A DNA stretch of 64,000 nucleotides, from NCBI RefSeq assembly GCF_000768705.1, contig NZ_AVPJ01000017.1, positions 1-64,000 of the forward strand, written 5' to 3'. Of this stretch, positions 17,532 through 24,909 are shown in pieces. Below the pieces are notes generated by a model. The model was not told the origin of the DNA, made no database searches, and saw nothing but the letters and a program-made list of their open reading frames with translations. This DNA is from Knoellia sinensis KCTC 19936. GTDB taxonomy: Bacteria; Actinomycetota; Actinomycetes; Actinomycetales; Dermatophilaceae. The position numbers and the translations under genes were made by a program. The stretch's first letter is position 1; every line of letters starts with the position of its first letter.

Positions 17532-18826
17532 CGGGCCGCCTCCGGGGCCGGCTCGGTGACGGTGTCACGCACCGGGAAGGCCTCGATCGTGATGCGCGGG
17601 GACCGCTGCGACTCGTAGCTCACCCGAACATTCTGCTGCCGGGCGATCCACCACATGACGGCGACCAGCGTGAGACCGATGGCAATGGGTCCGATGGCGA
17701 TCGTCCAGCGGGCGCCCCAAACCTCGCCGATCCAGCCGATGATGGGCGCCCCGATCGGGGTGCCCCCCATGAAGATCGCCATGTAGAGCGCCATGACCCG
17801 GCCACGGACGAGTGGGTCGGTGCGGAGCTGAACCATGGCGTTGGCGGTGGTCAATGCCGTGAGAGCGGCCAGACCGGTGGGAACGAGCGCGAGGGCGAAC
17901 AGGGCATAGGTGGGCGCCAGCGAAGCCGCCGTCGTCGACAGGGTGAAGCCGGCGAGCGAGAAGAGCAGCGTCCGCAGCCGCGGGTTCGCGCGGCGCGCGC
18001 TGAGCAGGGCGGCCGAGAGGGACCCGATCGCCATGATCGAGCCGAGGATGCCGTACTCCGTCGGACCCTTGCCGAACTCCTGCGTCGCCATGAGGGCCGT
18101 CGTCACCTGGAAGTTCATGCCGAAGGTGCCGAGGACGAACACGAGGAGCATGACGACCTGGATGTCCGGCCGGTTCCTGACGTAGTGGATGCCCTCCCGG
18201 ATCGCACCCTTGCCGCGCGTGAGCGGCGCAGGGATCAGTTCGTCCGACCTGAGCAGGAGCAGCGCGACGATGACGAACGCGAACGTGGCGACGTTGACGA
18301 GCAGTGTCCAGCCCGTGCCGTAGAACGCGATCATGAGGCCCGCGACACCGGGCCCGATGAGGCGGCCGGCGTTGAACGAGGCGCTGTTGAGGGCCACGGC
18401 GTTCGCGAGCTTGTCGCGCGGCACCATCTCGGACACGAACGACTGCCGGGCCGGGTTGTCGATCGCGGTGATGACGCCCTGGGTCAGGGCAATGGCATAG
18501 ACCTGCCACAGCGTGGCGACCTCGGCGAGGACGAGGACCGCGAGGACGAGACTCGTCAGGAGCAGCAGCGTCTGCGTCACGAGCATGATCCGGCGCCGGG
18601 GGAACCGGTCCGCGATCGCTCCGGCCCACGGTGCGAGGAGGAGGAACGGGAGGAACTGGAGCCCGGTGACGATGCCGAGAGCCTGACTCGAGTGGTCGGT
18701 GAGCTCGGTGAGGACGAGCCAGTCCTGGGCGACGCGCCCCATCCACGTGCCGACGTTGGACACGAAGGACCCGGCGTAATAGATGCGGTAGTTGCGCTCG
18801 GTGAACGAGGTGAAGGTCGGGCTCAC
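17528..18826 (-). CDS. MFS exporter, MFS_3/EntS-like
   Basis: This 432-residue, 12-helix transporter belongs to the MFS_3 group that includes enterobactin exporter EntS and macrolide pumps. It begins FTERNYRIYYAGSFVSNVGTWM, and has GAIADRFPRRRIML in loop 2-3 and DNPARQSFVSEMVPRDKL after TM4. Its GTG start overlaps the marR stop (GTGA), so it forms an operon with the regulator and the peptide that follows. Export of a drug-like or siderophore-like compound, with MarR as ligand-responsive repressor, is the natural reading, but the substrate is unknown. Confidence 0.9.
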   Translation of the reverse strand: MSPTFTSFTERNYRIYYAGSFVSNVGTWMGRVAQDWLVLTELTDHSSQALGIVTGLQFLPFLLLAPWAGAIADRFPRRRIMLVTQTLLLLTSLVLAVLVLAEVATLWQVYAIALTQGVITAIDNPARQSFVSEMVPRDKLANAVALNSASFNAGRLIGPGVAGLMIAFYGTGWTLLVNVATFAFVIVALLLLRSDELIPAPLTRGKGAIREGIHYVRNRPDIQVVMLLVFVLGTFGMNFQVTTALMATQEFGKGPTEYGILGSIMAIGSLSAALLSARRANPRLRTLLFSLAGFTLSTTAASLAPTYALFALALVPTGLAALTALTTANAMVQLRTDPLVRGRVMALYMAIFMGGTPIGAPIIGWIGEVWGARWTIAIGPIAIGLTLVAVMWWIARQQNVRVSYESQRSPRITIEAFPVRDTVTEPAPEAAR

Positions 18827-19275
18827 TCGTTCGCCACCTTGGTGAGGATCTCGCTCGCACGCAGCAGGATCGCCTGCTCCTCGGGGTCGAGGTTGCTGAC
18901 GCGGACGGCCATCCAGGCGTCACGCTTGCGGCGGGTGTCCTTGAGCGCCTTGCGTGCGTCGTCGGTCAGGGTCACGACGACCTGACGCTTGTCGGTGGGG
19001 TGCGGCGCTCGTTCGACCCAGCCGCGCTCCACGAGACCGCCGACGGTGCGCGTCATGCTCGGCGCACTGACCCTCTCGATCTCGGCCAGTTCACCAGGGC
19101 TCCGCGGAGACTCCTCGAGGCGACACATCACCGAGAACTGGTGCGGCGCAATGGAATCCGTGCTCTCGTAGCGAACCCGGCGCGAGATGCGCATGCAGGC
19201 CAACCGGAGCTCTCCGGCAAGTGAGGACACCGCGGAAGGCCGCAAGGCGGCATACGAACGGGTGTTTTCACTCAT
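18823..19275 (-). CDS. MarR-family transcriptional regulator
   Basis: The 150-residue winged-helix protein has the typical MarR layout: helix for dimerisation, HTH with SAPSMTRTVGGLVERGWVER, and wing HPTDKRQVVVTLTDDARKAL (about residues 70-113). It probably represses its own operon and releases DNA on binding a small ligand. The ATG at 19275 lacks a Shine-Dalgarno, but TAGGCT ends 6 nt before it, so the transcript is probably leaderless. A palindromic operator covers that promoter. Confidence 0.92.
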   Translation of the reverse strand: MSENTRSYAALRPSAVSSLAGELRLACMRISRRVRYESTDSIAPHQFSVMCRLEESPRSPGELAEIERVSAPSMTRTVGGLVERGWVERAPHPTDKRQVVVTLTDDARKALKDTRRKRDAWMAVRVSNLDPEEQAILLRASEILTKVANE

Positions 19276-19276
19276 G

Positions 19277-19308
19277 TACTTAGCCTAACTCATTACTTGT
19301 GCTAAGTA
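19277..19308. promoter_or_regulatory. MarR operator overlapping a leaderless promoter
   Basis: Perfect inverted repeat TACTTAGC (19277-19284) and GCTAAGTA (19301-19308) with 16 bp between, starting one base from the marR start codon. It overlaps the -10 TAGGCT (19287-19282 on the minus strand), so occupancy would block transcription directly. Confidence 0.75.
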
Positions 19309-19383
19309 TTTCCGTCGTCCACGTGGTGACTTCCGAGCGATCTCGTATGCCGTGTGGCCACCGCGCTCGCTAAGGTGCCGCCC

Positions 19384-20877
19384 ATGCCGACTGCCGCACC
19401 TGCCAAGACAGCCGACCCCGCCAAGACCGGGTCCTCAGCGATCGACCGCTACTTCAAGATCACCGAGCGCGGCTCGACGATCAGCCGGGAGGTGCGTGGC
19501 GGGCTCGTCACGTTCTTCACGATGGCCTACATCGTCGTGCTCAACCCGCTCATCCTGGGCTTCGCCCCGGACGCCAACGGGGCGTTCCTCGGCGGTGGAC
19601 CGGGTGACGGGTCCAACCTGCCGGCCATCGCCGCGGGCACCGCCCTCGTCGCCGGACTCCTGACGATCCTCATGGGGGTCGTGGCGAACTTCCCACTCGC
19701 CCTGGCGACCGGGCTGGGCCTCAACGCCTTCGTCGCGTTCGCCGTGGCCTCGCAGATGACGTGGGCCGACGCCATGGGGCTCGTCGTGCTCGAGGGCCTC
19801 ATCATCCTCGTGCTCGTGCTCACGGGCTTCCGCCAAGCGGTCTTCCACGCGGTGCCCAAGCAGCTCAAGGTCGCGATCTCGGTCGGGATCGGCCTCTTCA
19901 TCGCCCTCATCGGCTTCGTCGACGCCGGCTTCGTGCGTCGGACCGCCAACGGCCCCGTGCCCGTCCAGCTCGGTGTCGATGGGTTCCTCGGCGGCTGGCC
20001 GACCTTCGTGTTCGTCGCCGGCCTCATCACGATCATCGTGCTGTGGGTCCGCAAGGTCCGCGGCGCCATCCTCATCGCGATCATCGCGACGACTGTGCTC
20101 GCGATCGTCATCGAGGCGATCGCCAAGATCGGCCCGATGGTCGCCGGCGACAAGGTCAACCCGACCGGTTGGGGCCTCATCGTGCCGACGCTGCCCGACC
20201 AGATCATCGACACCCCGGACCTCGCCACGGTCGGCCAGTTCTCGCTGCTTGGCTCGTTCCAGTCGGTCGGCATCGTCTCGGCCTTCCTGCTGATCTTCAC
20301 GCTGATGCTCGCCGACTTCTTCGACACCATGGGCACGATGACCGCGATCGGTCACGAGGCCGACCTGCTCGACGAGGACGGCCTGCCGCCGAGCACGGAC
20401 CGCATCCTCGTCGTCGACTCCCTGGCTGCCGCCGCCGGTGGTGCAGCAGGTGTCTCGTCGAACACGAGCTACATCGAGTCGGCCTCGGGCGTCGGTGAGG
20501 GTGCGCGCACCGGCCTGGCATCGGTCGTGACCGGGCTGCTCTTCCTCGCCTCGATGGTCTTCGCCCCGCTCATCAAGGTCGTGCCCTCCGAGGCGGCCGT
20601 GCCGGCCCTCGTCCTCGTCGGCTTCCTCATGATGCAGCAGGTCAAGGAGATCGACTGGGACGACGTGGAGATCGCCATCCCGGCCTTCCTCACGATCGTG
20701 CTCATGCCGTTCACCTACTCCATCACCGCGGGCATCGGCGCCGGCTTCGTCGCCTACGTCCTCATCAAGGTCGTGCGCGGCAAGGCTGCCGGGATCCACC
20801 CGCTCATGTGGCTCGTGGCCGGACTCTTCGTCCTCTACTTCGCCATCGACCCCATCAAGACCGCCCTCGGCGTCTGA
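19384..20877 (+). CDS. AzgA-type purine permease (NCS2-like)
   Basis: The 497-residue inner-membrane protein is a proton-coupled purine base transporter of the AzgA subfamily (adenine, guanine, hypoxanthine). Signatures are FFTMAYIVVLNP in TM1, NFPLALATGLGLNAF in TM3, LADFFDTMGTMTAIG in TM8 and SSNTSYIESASGVGEGART near TM10. Length and helix pattern are normal. The ATG at 19384 lies 7 nt after TAAGGT, which can serve as a leaderless -10. An in-frame GTG at 19354 is less likely. It is probably monocistronic, followed by a palindrome before a convergent gene. Confidence 0.9.
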   Translation: MPTAAPAKTADPAKTGSSAIDRYFKITERGSTISREVRGGLVTFFTMAYIVVLNPLILGFAPDANGAFLGGGPGDGSNLPAIAAGTALVAGLLTILMGVVANFPLALATGLGLNAFVAFAVASQMTWADAMGLVVLEGLIILVLVLTGFRQAVFHAVPKQLKVAISVGIGLFIALIGFVDAGFVRRTANGPVPVQLGVDGFLGGWPTFVFVAGLITIIVLWVRKVRGAILIAIIATTVLAIVIEAIAKIGPMVAGDKVNPTGWGLIVPTLPDQIIDTPDLATVGQFSLLGSFQSVGIVSAFLLIFTLMLADFFDTMGTMTAIGHEADLLDEDGLPPSTDRILVVDSLAAAAGGAAGVSSNTSYIESASGVGEGARTGLASVVTGLLFLASMVFAPLIKVVPSEAAVPALVLVGFLMMQQVKEIDWDDVEIAIPAFLTIVLMPFTYSITAGIGAGFVAYVLIKVVRGKAAGIHPLMWLVAGLFVLYFAIDPIKTALGV

Positions 20878-20885
20878 TGGCGTCT

Positions 20886-20964
20886 CCCGACCTTGTGCCC
20901 GAATGGGACACGCTGCGGAGGCCTTCGGCCGACAAAGCGTGTCCCATTCGGGCACAAAGTCGGG
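20886..20964. repeat. Intergenic palindrome, TTTGTGCCC family copy 1
   Basis: 29-nt arms (20886-20914, 20936-20964) contain GTGCCCGAATGGGACACGCT and pair with one mismatch. The loop holds GGAGGCCTTCGGCCGACAA. It separates convergent genes and may terminate both. Relatives lie at 27205-27280 and 56038-56111. Confidence 0.85.
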
Positions 20965-20968
20965 GTTC

Positions 20969-21271
20969 TCAGTGGGCGTCGCTGGCGTTGCCGCGTCCCC
21001 GGCGCACATAGAGCAAACCCACCGTGCCGAGCACGAGCCCGGCGACGCAGGCCCACGGCCACCACGACCGGTCGCCCTCGTGCAGCGCGGGAACCAGCAG
21101 CGTCAGGACGAGCGCCACACCCCACAGGACGAGGCCGATCCCGACGATCCGCTGGGTGGGCACGTGCAAGGCTTCGAGTGCCTCGACCTCGTCAGCGCTC
21201 ACCCGACCCGGACCTGCAGGCGTGGGTATGCCGTCCGCCCGCCGCTCGCTCGATCCCCCGGTCTCGCTCAT
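20969..21271 (-). CDS. DUF2530 two-helix membrane protein
   Basis: This 100-residue protein starts with a polar segment and ends in two hydrophobic helices, IVGIGLVLWGVALVLTLLV and a second one ending GTVGLLYVRRGRG. That is the DUF2530 pattern of small actinobacterial membrane proteins of unknown function. It is the last gene of the csp-DUF3027-DUF2530 operon, starting 7 nt after the DUF3027 stop. In related genomes DUF2530 and DUF3027 are also neighbours. Confidence 0.8.
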   Translation of the reverse strand: MSETGGSSERRADGIPTPAGPGRVSADEVEALEALHVPTQRIVGIGLVLWGVALVLTLLVPALHEGDRSWWPWACVAGLVLGTVGLLYVRRGRGNASDAH

Positions 21272-21278
21272 GGCCGGA

Positions 21279-22019
21279 TCAGACCCGCTCGAGCTCGTTG
21301 TCGTCGAGCACGGGAGGCGCGATGACCTCGGGCTCGGGGGCATCGATGTCCACCTCGGAGTGCGCGCCGCAGCCGTGGTCAAGGCTGACGACGGCGCCGT
21401 CGGACGGAGACCAGGCGTTGGCGCACACGCCGAAAAAAGACCGAAGTGCACCCGCCATCGGGATGAAGAAGCCACAGGACGAGCACGGCGCCGGAGCCTT
21501 CTGCGCCACGGGCGCGTTGGGGCCGTGGTCGCCGTCGTACCAGCGCTGGGCCGCGACCTCGCGCCCCTCGGCGGACAGCACGCGTGGACGCCCGAGGCCG
21601 AGCTCCCAGGCCACGGCGGCATCCTCATCACCCTCGAGACCGGTCGCCTCGAAGCCGGCCTCGAGCAGCGGGTCGTCGTCGACCTTGGGGGTGACGTCGC
21701 CGGGTCCGATGTCCCCGGGAGCCAGCCGGTCGGCATACGGAAGCCACTCGGGTGACAACAGCGCACCGTCACCCGGGACGAGGTTGGTCTCGCAGACGGT
21801 GACGGTCTTGGAGCGCGGCACGCGCGCGACCGTGATCGCCCAGCGCCACCCCGGGTAGGCACCGGCCGTGCACGCGAAGTAGTGCGTCGCGAGCCGGTCC
21901 TCGACCATCTCCATGCCGAGGTGGTCGCCGACGGTCCCTCGCTCGGCGATCGACTCGGCCGCCTCGCGGGCGACCTCGACCGCACCCTTGAGGGTGGCGT
22001 CGGGCTTGAGGGTCGGCAT
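21279..22019 (-). CDS. DUF3027 protein with zinc-binding-like motif
   Basis: The 246-residue soluble protein belongs to DUF3027, a conserved actinobacterial family of unknown function. From memory M. tuberculosis Rv0883c, near serC, belongs here. Recognisable segments are HYFACTAGAYPGWRWAITVA, the central GDIGPGDVTP, and PCSSCGFFIPMAG followed by FGVCANAWSPSDG and DHGCGAHSE. The Cys/His spacing in the last part could bind zinc. Its ATG overlaps the stop of the cold-shock gene (TGATG), so the two are translationally coupled. Confidence 0.85.
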   Translation of the reverse strand: MPTLKPDATLKGAVEVAREAAESIAERGTVGDHLGMEMVEDRLATHYFACTAGAYPGWRWAITVARVPRSKTVTVCETNLVPGDGALLSPEWLPYADRLAPGDIGPGDVTPKVDDDPLLEAGFEATGLEGDEDAAVAWELGLGRPRVLSAEGREVAAQRWYDGDHGPNAPVAQKAPAPCSSCGFFIPMAGALRSFFGVCANAWSPSDGAVVSLDHGCGAHSEVDIDAPEPEVIAPPVLDDNELERV

Positions 22020-22423
22020 CAGGCGTCGAGGTCGTCGGCGACGGCCCGCAGCACCTGCGCGACCTTCTTGCCGTGGCCCTTGTCCGGGTAGTGGCCGCGA
22101 CGCAGCGAGCTCTGCACGGAGTCCAGGAGGGTGATGAGGTCCTCGACGATGACGACCATGTCCTCGGCGGGCTTGCGGTCACGCGCCTTGCGGTTCGCCG
22201 TGACGCTCGCCGCAGGCTCGAGCAGTCGCACGGACAGAGCCTGGGCGCCGCGGCGGCCCTCGACGATGCCGAACTCGATGCGCGCGCCGTTCTTGAGGCT
22301 CGTGACACCCTCGGGGAGCGCGCTCGAGGGCACGAAGACGTCGCCGCCCTCGGTCGGGTCGTCGGTCGAGACGAATCCGAACCCCTTCTCGGAGTCGTAG
22401 AACTTCACCTTGCCAGTAGGCAC
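22019..22423 (-). CDS. Cold-shock domain protein with C-terminal extension
   Basis: The 134-residue protein begins with a cold-shock domain (1-68): GKVKFYDSEKGFGFVSTDD has RNP1, and DVFVPSSAL has RNP2. It should bind single-stranded RNA or DNA. A 65-residue helical tail (DMVVIVEDLITLLDSVQSSL and onward) is absent from short CspA proteins but present in the actinobacterial CspB-like type. GTG 22423 is preferred because GAGGTG lies 4 nt upstream and gives the standard MPTGKVKF start. It is the first gene of a three-gene operon. Two palindromic sites lie in its upstream region. Confidence 0.9.
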   Translation of the reverse strand: MPTGKVKFYDSEKGFGFVSTDDPTEGGDVFVPSSALPEGVTSLKNGARIEFGIVEGRRGAQALSVRLLEPAASVTANRKARDRKPAEDMVVIVEDLITLLDSVQSSLRRGHYPDKGHGKKVAQVLRAVADDLDA

Positions 22424-22569
22424 GGGGCACCTCATGTGATTGCTGCGGGTGGTCCGGAGTGCGGGCATCGCACCTCCGGGCGTACGTGCACAGCGTATCT
22501 GCCTGCACGTATGCCGCGCGCACGCCTTTCCGACGTCGCCACCCCCGTCGGTGGTTGCGTCCGCAGGAT

Positions 22570-22651
22570 TGGTCACCCTGGCGACCAGACCCCCGGACGG
22601 GAGCGGACGGCATACGTGCCGTGTCCGCAGGAATGGTCGCCCCGGCGACCA
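22570..22651. promoter_or_regulatory. Two copies of a TGGTCRCC palindrome between csp and an MFS gene
   Basis: Near-palindrome TGGTCACC-CT-GGCGACCA (22570-22587) and perfect palindrome TGGTCGCC-CC-GGCGACCA (22634-22651) lie 64 bp apart, each preceded by TCCGCAGGA. Position between divergent genes suggests paired operators for an unknown regulator. Confidence 0.5.
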
Positions 22652-22711
22652 GAGTCGCGGGCGCAGGAAACTCGGTTGGTGGGTGTCGGTACCGGGTGCC
22701 AGAGTCTTCAG

Positions 22712-23980
22712 GTGACCGCGACAACCGACCGACCCAAGGTCAGCCTCCGCCAGTTCTGGGCTGACCTCCCCACCCCGGGGCGCTGGTTGCTGTCCACCGT
22801 CGCCATCCAGACCCTCGGGCGCGGGCTGACCCTGCCGTTCACCGTCATCTACATCCACGAGGTCCGCGGCATCGGGCTCGGCACAGCCGGCACCCTCCTC
22901 GCCCTCATCGCCGTCGTCGCTCTGCTCGTCACGGGCCCCGGCGGCTCCCTCACGGATCGCCTCGGCGCGCGGCGCATGCTCATCGCGGGCACGAGCGCCC
23001 AACTCGTCGGGTGCACCATCCTCGCCTTCGCCACCACCGTCCCGATGTTCGTCGCCGGCTTCGTCCTGCTCGGCTTCAACTTCGGCGTCTCGTGGCCGGC
23101 GTTCAACGCCCTCATCGCGTCAGTGGTGTCCGGGCAGCTCCGGCAGCAGTACTTCGGCGTGAACTTCGCGCTCGTCAACCTCGGCATCGGCCTCGGCGGT
23201 GTCGTCGGTGGACTCTTCGTGGACGTGAACGAACCCATGACGTTCACGTGGATCTTCCTCGCCGACGCCCTGAGCATGCTCGTGCCGCTCGGCCTCCTCC
23301 TCGGGCCGTTGCGTCACGTCCACGGCCGAGCCGAGCGACCGGCTGACGCCCCGACCGTCGGCTATCTCGATCTCCTGCGCCGGCCACCAGTGCTGTGGCT
23401 GACGTTCATCACGTTCCTGTGCACCTTCATCGGCTACGGCCAGATCGAGTCAGGCTTCCCGGCCTTCTCGCGTCAGGTCGGCGAGGTGTCGACGCAGGTC
23501 ATCGGGTTCGCCTTCGCGGTCAACACGCTCGTCATCGTGGCGCTCCAGTTCACCGTGCTCAAGGCCGTCACCGGGCGCCGCCGGACCCGCGGCCTCCTGG
23601 TCATGGTGGCGCTCTGGGTCGTGTCGTGGCTCATCCTGGCTGCGGCCGGGTTCGGCCCCGAGACGATGCTCGCCGCGGTCGCCGTCGTCGCCTTCATGGG
23701 CGTCTTCGGTCTCGGTGAGATCTTCATGCAGATCGCCATCCCGGCCATCACCAACGACATGGCCGACGACCACATCCGCGGGCGAGCCAACGCCGTCAAC
23801 GCCGGCGCCTTCCAGGGCGGTGCGATCCTCGGTCCCATCGTCTCGGGCCTCCTGCTCGAGCACGACCTGCCCGTGGCCTTCATCGCGACGATGCTCGGCG
23901 GCCTCGTCGTCATGGCCGTGGCGGTCAGGTTCCTCGAGCGTCAGCTCACCCCGGCCGAGAATGGTGTCACCGCCGGCTGA
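22712..23980 (+). CDS. MFS transporter
   Basis: A 422-residue, 12-helix major facilitator with the loop 2-3 signature GGSLTDRLGARRMLIAG (about residues 75-91) and its C-half counterpart weakly retained. It resembles drug exporters of the MFS_1 group (PITIEDMADDHIRGRANAVN-like loop after TM10). The GTG at 22712 begins VTATTDRPKVSLRQ. The frame extends upstream through csp only as a shadow. It diverges from csp across a region with paired palindromes. Its last 14 bases overlap the 3' end of the convergent galM-like gene. Confidence 0.85.
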   Translation: MTATTDRPKVSLRQFWADLPTPGRWLLSTVAIQTLGRGLTLPFTVIYIHEVRGIGLGTAGTLLALIAVVALLVTGPGGSLTDRLGARRMLIAGTSAQLVGCTILAFATTVPMFVAGFVLLGFNFGVSWPAFNALIASVVSGQLRQQYFGVNFALVNLGIGLGGVVGGLFVDVNEPMTFTWIFLADALSMLVPLGLLLGPLRHVHGRAERPADAPTVGYLDLLRRPPVLWLTFITFLCTFIGYGQIESGFPAFSRQVGEVSTQVIGFAFAVNTLVIVALQFTVLKAVTGRRRTRGLLVMVALWVVSWLILAAAGFGPETMLAAVAVVAFMGVFGLGEIFMQIAIPAITNDMADDHIRGRANAVNAGAFQGGAILGPIVSGLLLEHDLPVAFIATMLGGLVVMAVAVRFLERQLTPAENGVTAG

Positions 23981-24875
23981 TCCCCCAGGTCCCCGTCCAG
24001 GTCTCGCCGGCTGCGAGTTCGAGAAGCGAGTCGCCGGAGTTGAAGGCATTCGGCGGGCACGTCATCGGCTCGACGGCGATGCCGTGCTCCCCCGCCTGGC
24101 CCGCCTCCGCCTTGCCCGAGAACACCTGCGCCCACGGGAGGGCCTGCGCGTCGGCCCACACGTCGACGACGGGGCGCCCGGTCGTTGCCACGGTGACCGT
24201 CCAGCGCCCGTCCACGACGTCCAATCCCGTGTATGCCGTGTCGAGCCGCTGCGTGCCGATCGCCTTCCGCTCCCGGTGGTCGAAGGCCGAGCCCTCGACC
24301 GGTGTGGTCCCGACGGGAATGAGGCGGTCGTCGACCTCGACGAAGTGCGTCGCGGCGATCCGGACCTCGACCTCCTCGACCGGTGCATCGCCGATCGCGA
24401 CGTAGGGATGGGCCCCGTAGCCGAAGGGCACGGTCTCCTCCCCCACGTTCGTCACGCGGACGGTGACGGTGAGACCCTCCGGTGCCACGGCATACGTCGT
24501 CGTGGATTCGAGGTGCCAGTCCCAGCCCGGCTGCGGGAAGAGTCGGTGCCCCACCGTGATGGACGAGTCCGTGCGCTCGACGAGACGCCACGGCGACCAC
24601 CGCACGAGGCCGTGGCTGGCGTTGTGGTGTTCGACCTCGCTGATCGGGAGCTGCCGCTCGACGCCGGCATAGGAGTAGCGGCCGTCGCGGATGCGGTTGG
24701 GCCACGGGATGAGCTGCTGGCCGCGGCCGCTCGTGCAAGGTGCGTCGGCCGCGTAGCCCGCGAGGATCTCCAGGCCGTCGCGCGCCCACTGACGCAGGCC
24801 CCCGCCCACCTCGACGACCGTGAGACTGTCGCGTCCGGACGAGAGGAGCCACTGCTGACCGGTGGGTGACGTCAT
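23967..24875 (-). CDS. Aldose 1-epimerase (galactose mutarotase family)
   Basis: This 302-residue enzyme has the galactose-mutarotase fold and should interconvert alpha and beta anomers of a hexose. Motifs are IPWPNRIRDGRYSY near residue 60 (substrate Arg), NASHGLVRWSPW with one active His, FGYGAHPY with the second, and AVEPMTCPPNAF with the general-base Glu. Such YihR/GalM-like proteins vary in sugar preference. The ATG at 24875 is preceded by TAGATT seven bases upstream, so the mRNA is likely leaderless. Its promoter interlocks with that of the divergent gene at 24910. Confidence 0.9.
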   Translation of the reverse strand: MTSPTGQQWLLSSGRDSLTVVEVGGGLRQWARDGLEILAGYAADAPCTSGRGQQLIPWPNRIRDGRYSYAGVERQLPISEVEHHNASHGLVRWSPWRLVERTDSSITVGHRLFPQPGWDWHLESTTTYAVAPEGLTVTVRVTNVGEETVPFGYGAHPYVAIGDAPVEEVEVRIAATHFVEVDDRLIPVGTTPVEGSAFDHRERKAIGTQRLDTAYTGLDVVDGRWTVTVATTGRPVVDVWADAQALPWAQVFSGKAEAGQAGEHGIAVEPMTCPPNAFNSGDSLLELAAGETWTGTWGISRR

Positions 24876-24882
24876 GACGGCG

Positions 24883-24903
24883 AATCTACGCGGGACGTAC
24901 CGT
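24883..24903. promoter_or_regulatory. Interlocked divergent leaderless promoters
   Basis: Minus-strand -10 TAGATT (24888-24883) serves the epimerase start at 24875; plus-strand -10 TACCGT (24898-24903) serves GTG 24910. A -35-like TGACGG (24875-24880) for the plus promoter lies inside the first codons of the epimerase gene. Confidence 0.5.
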
Positions 24904-24909
24904 GGTGCG

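Noticed and set aside
17414-18985. 523-codon plus-strand frame opposite the MFS and MarR genes
   Set aside because: It has a highly charged, repetitive composition and contradicts the marR-MFS operon overlaps.
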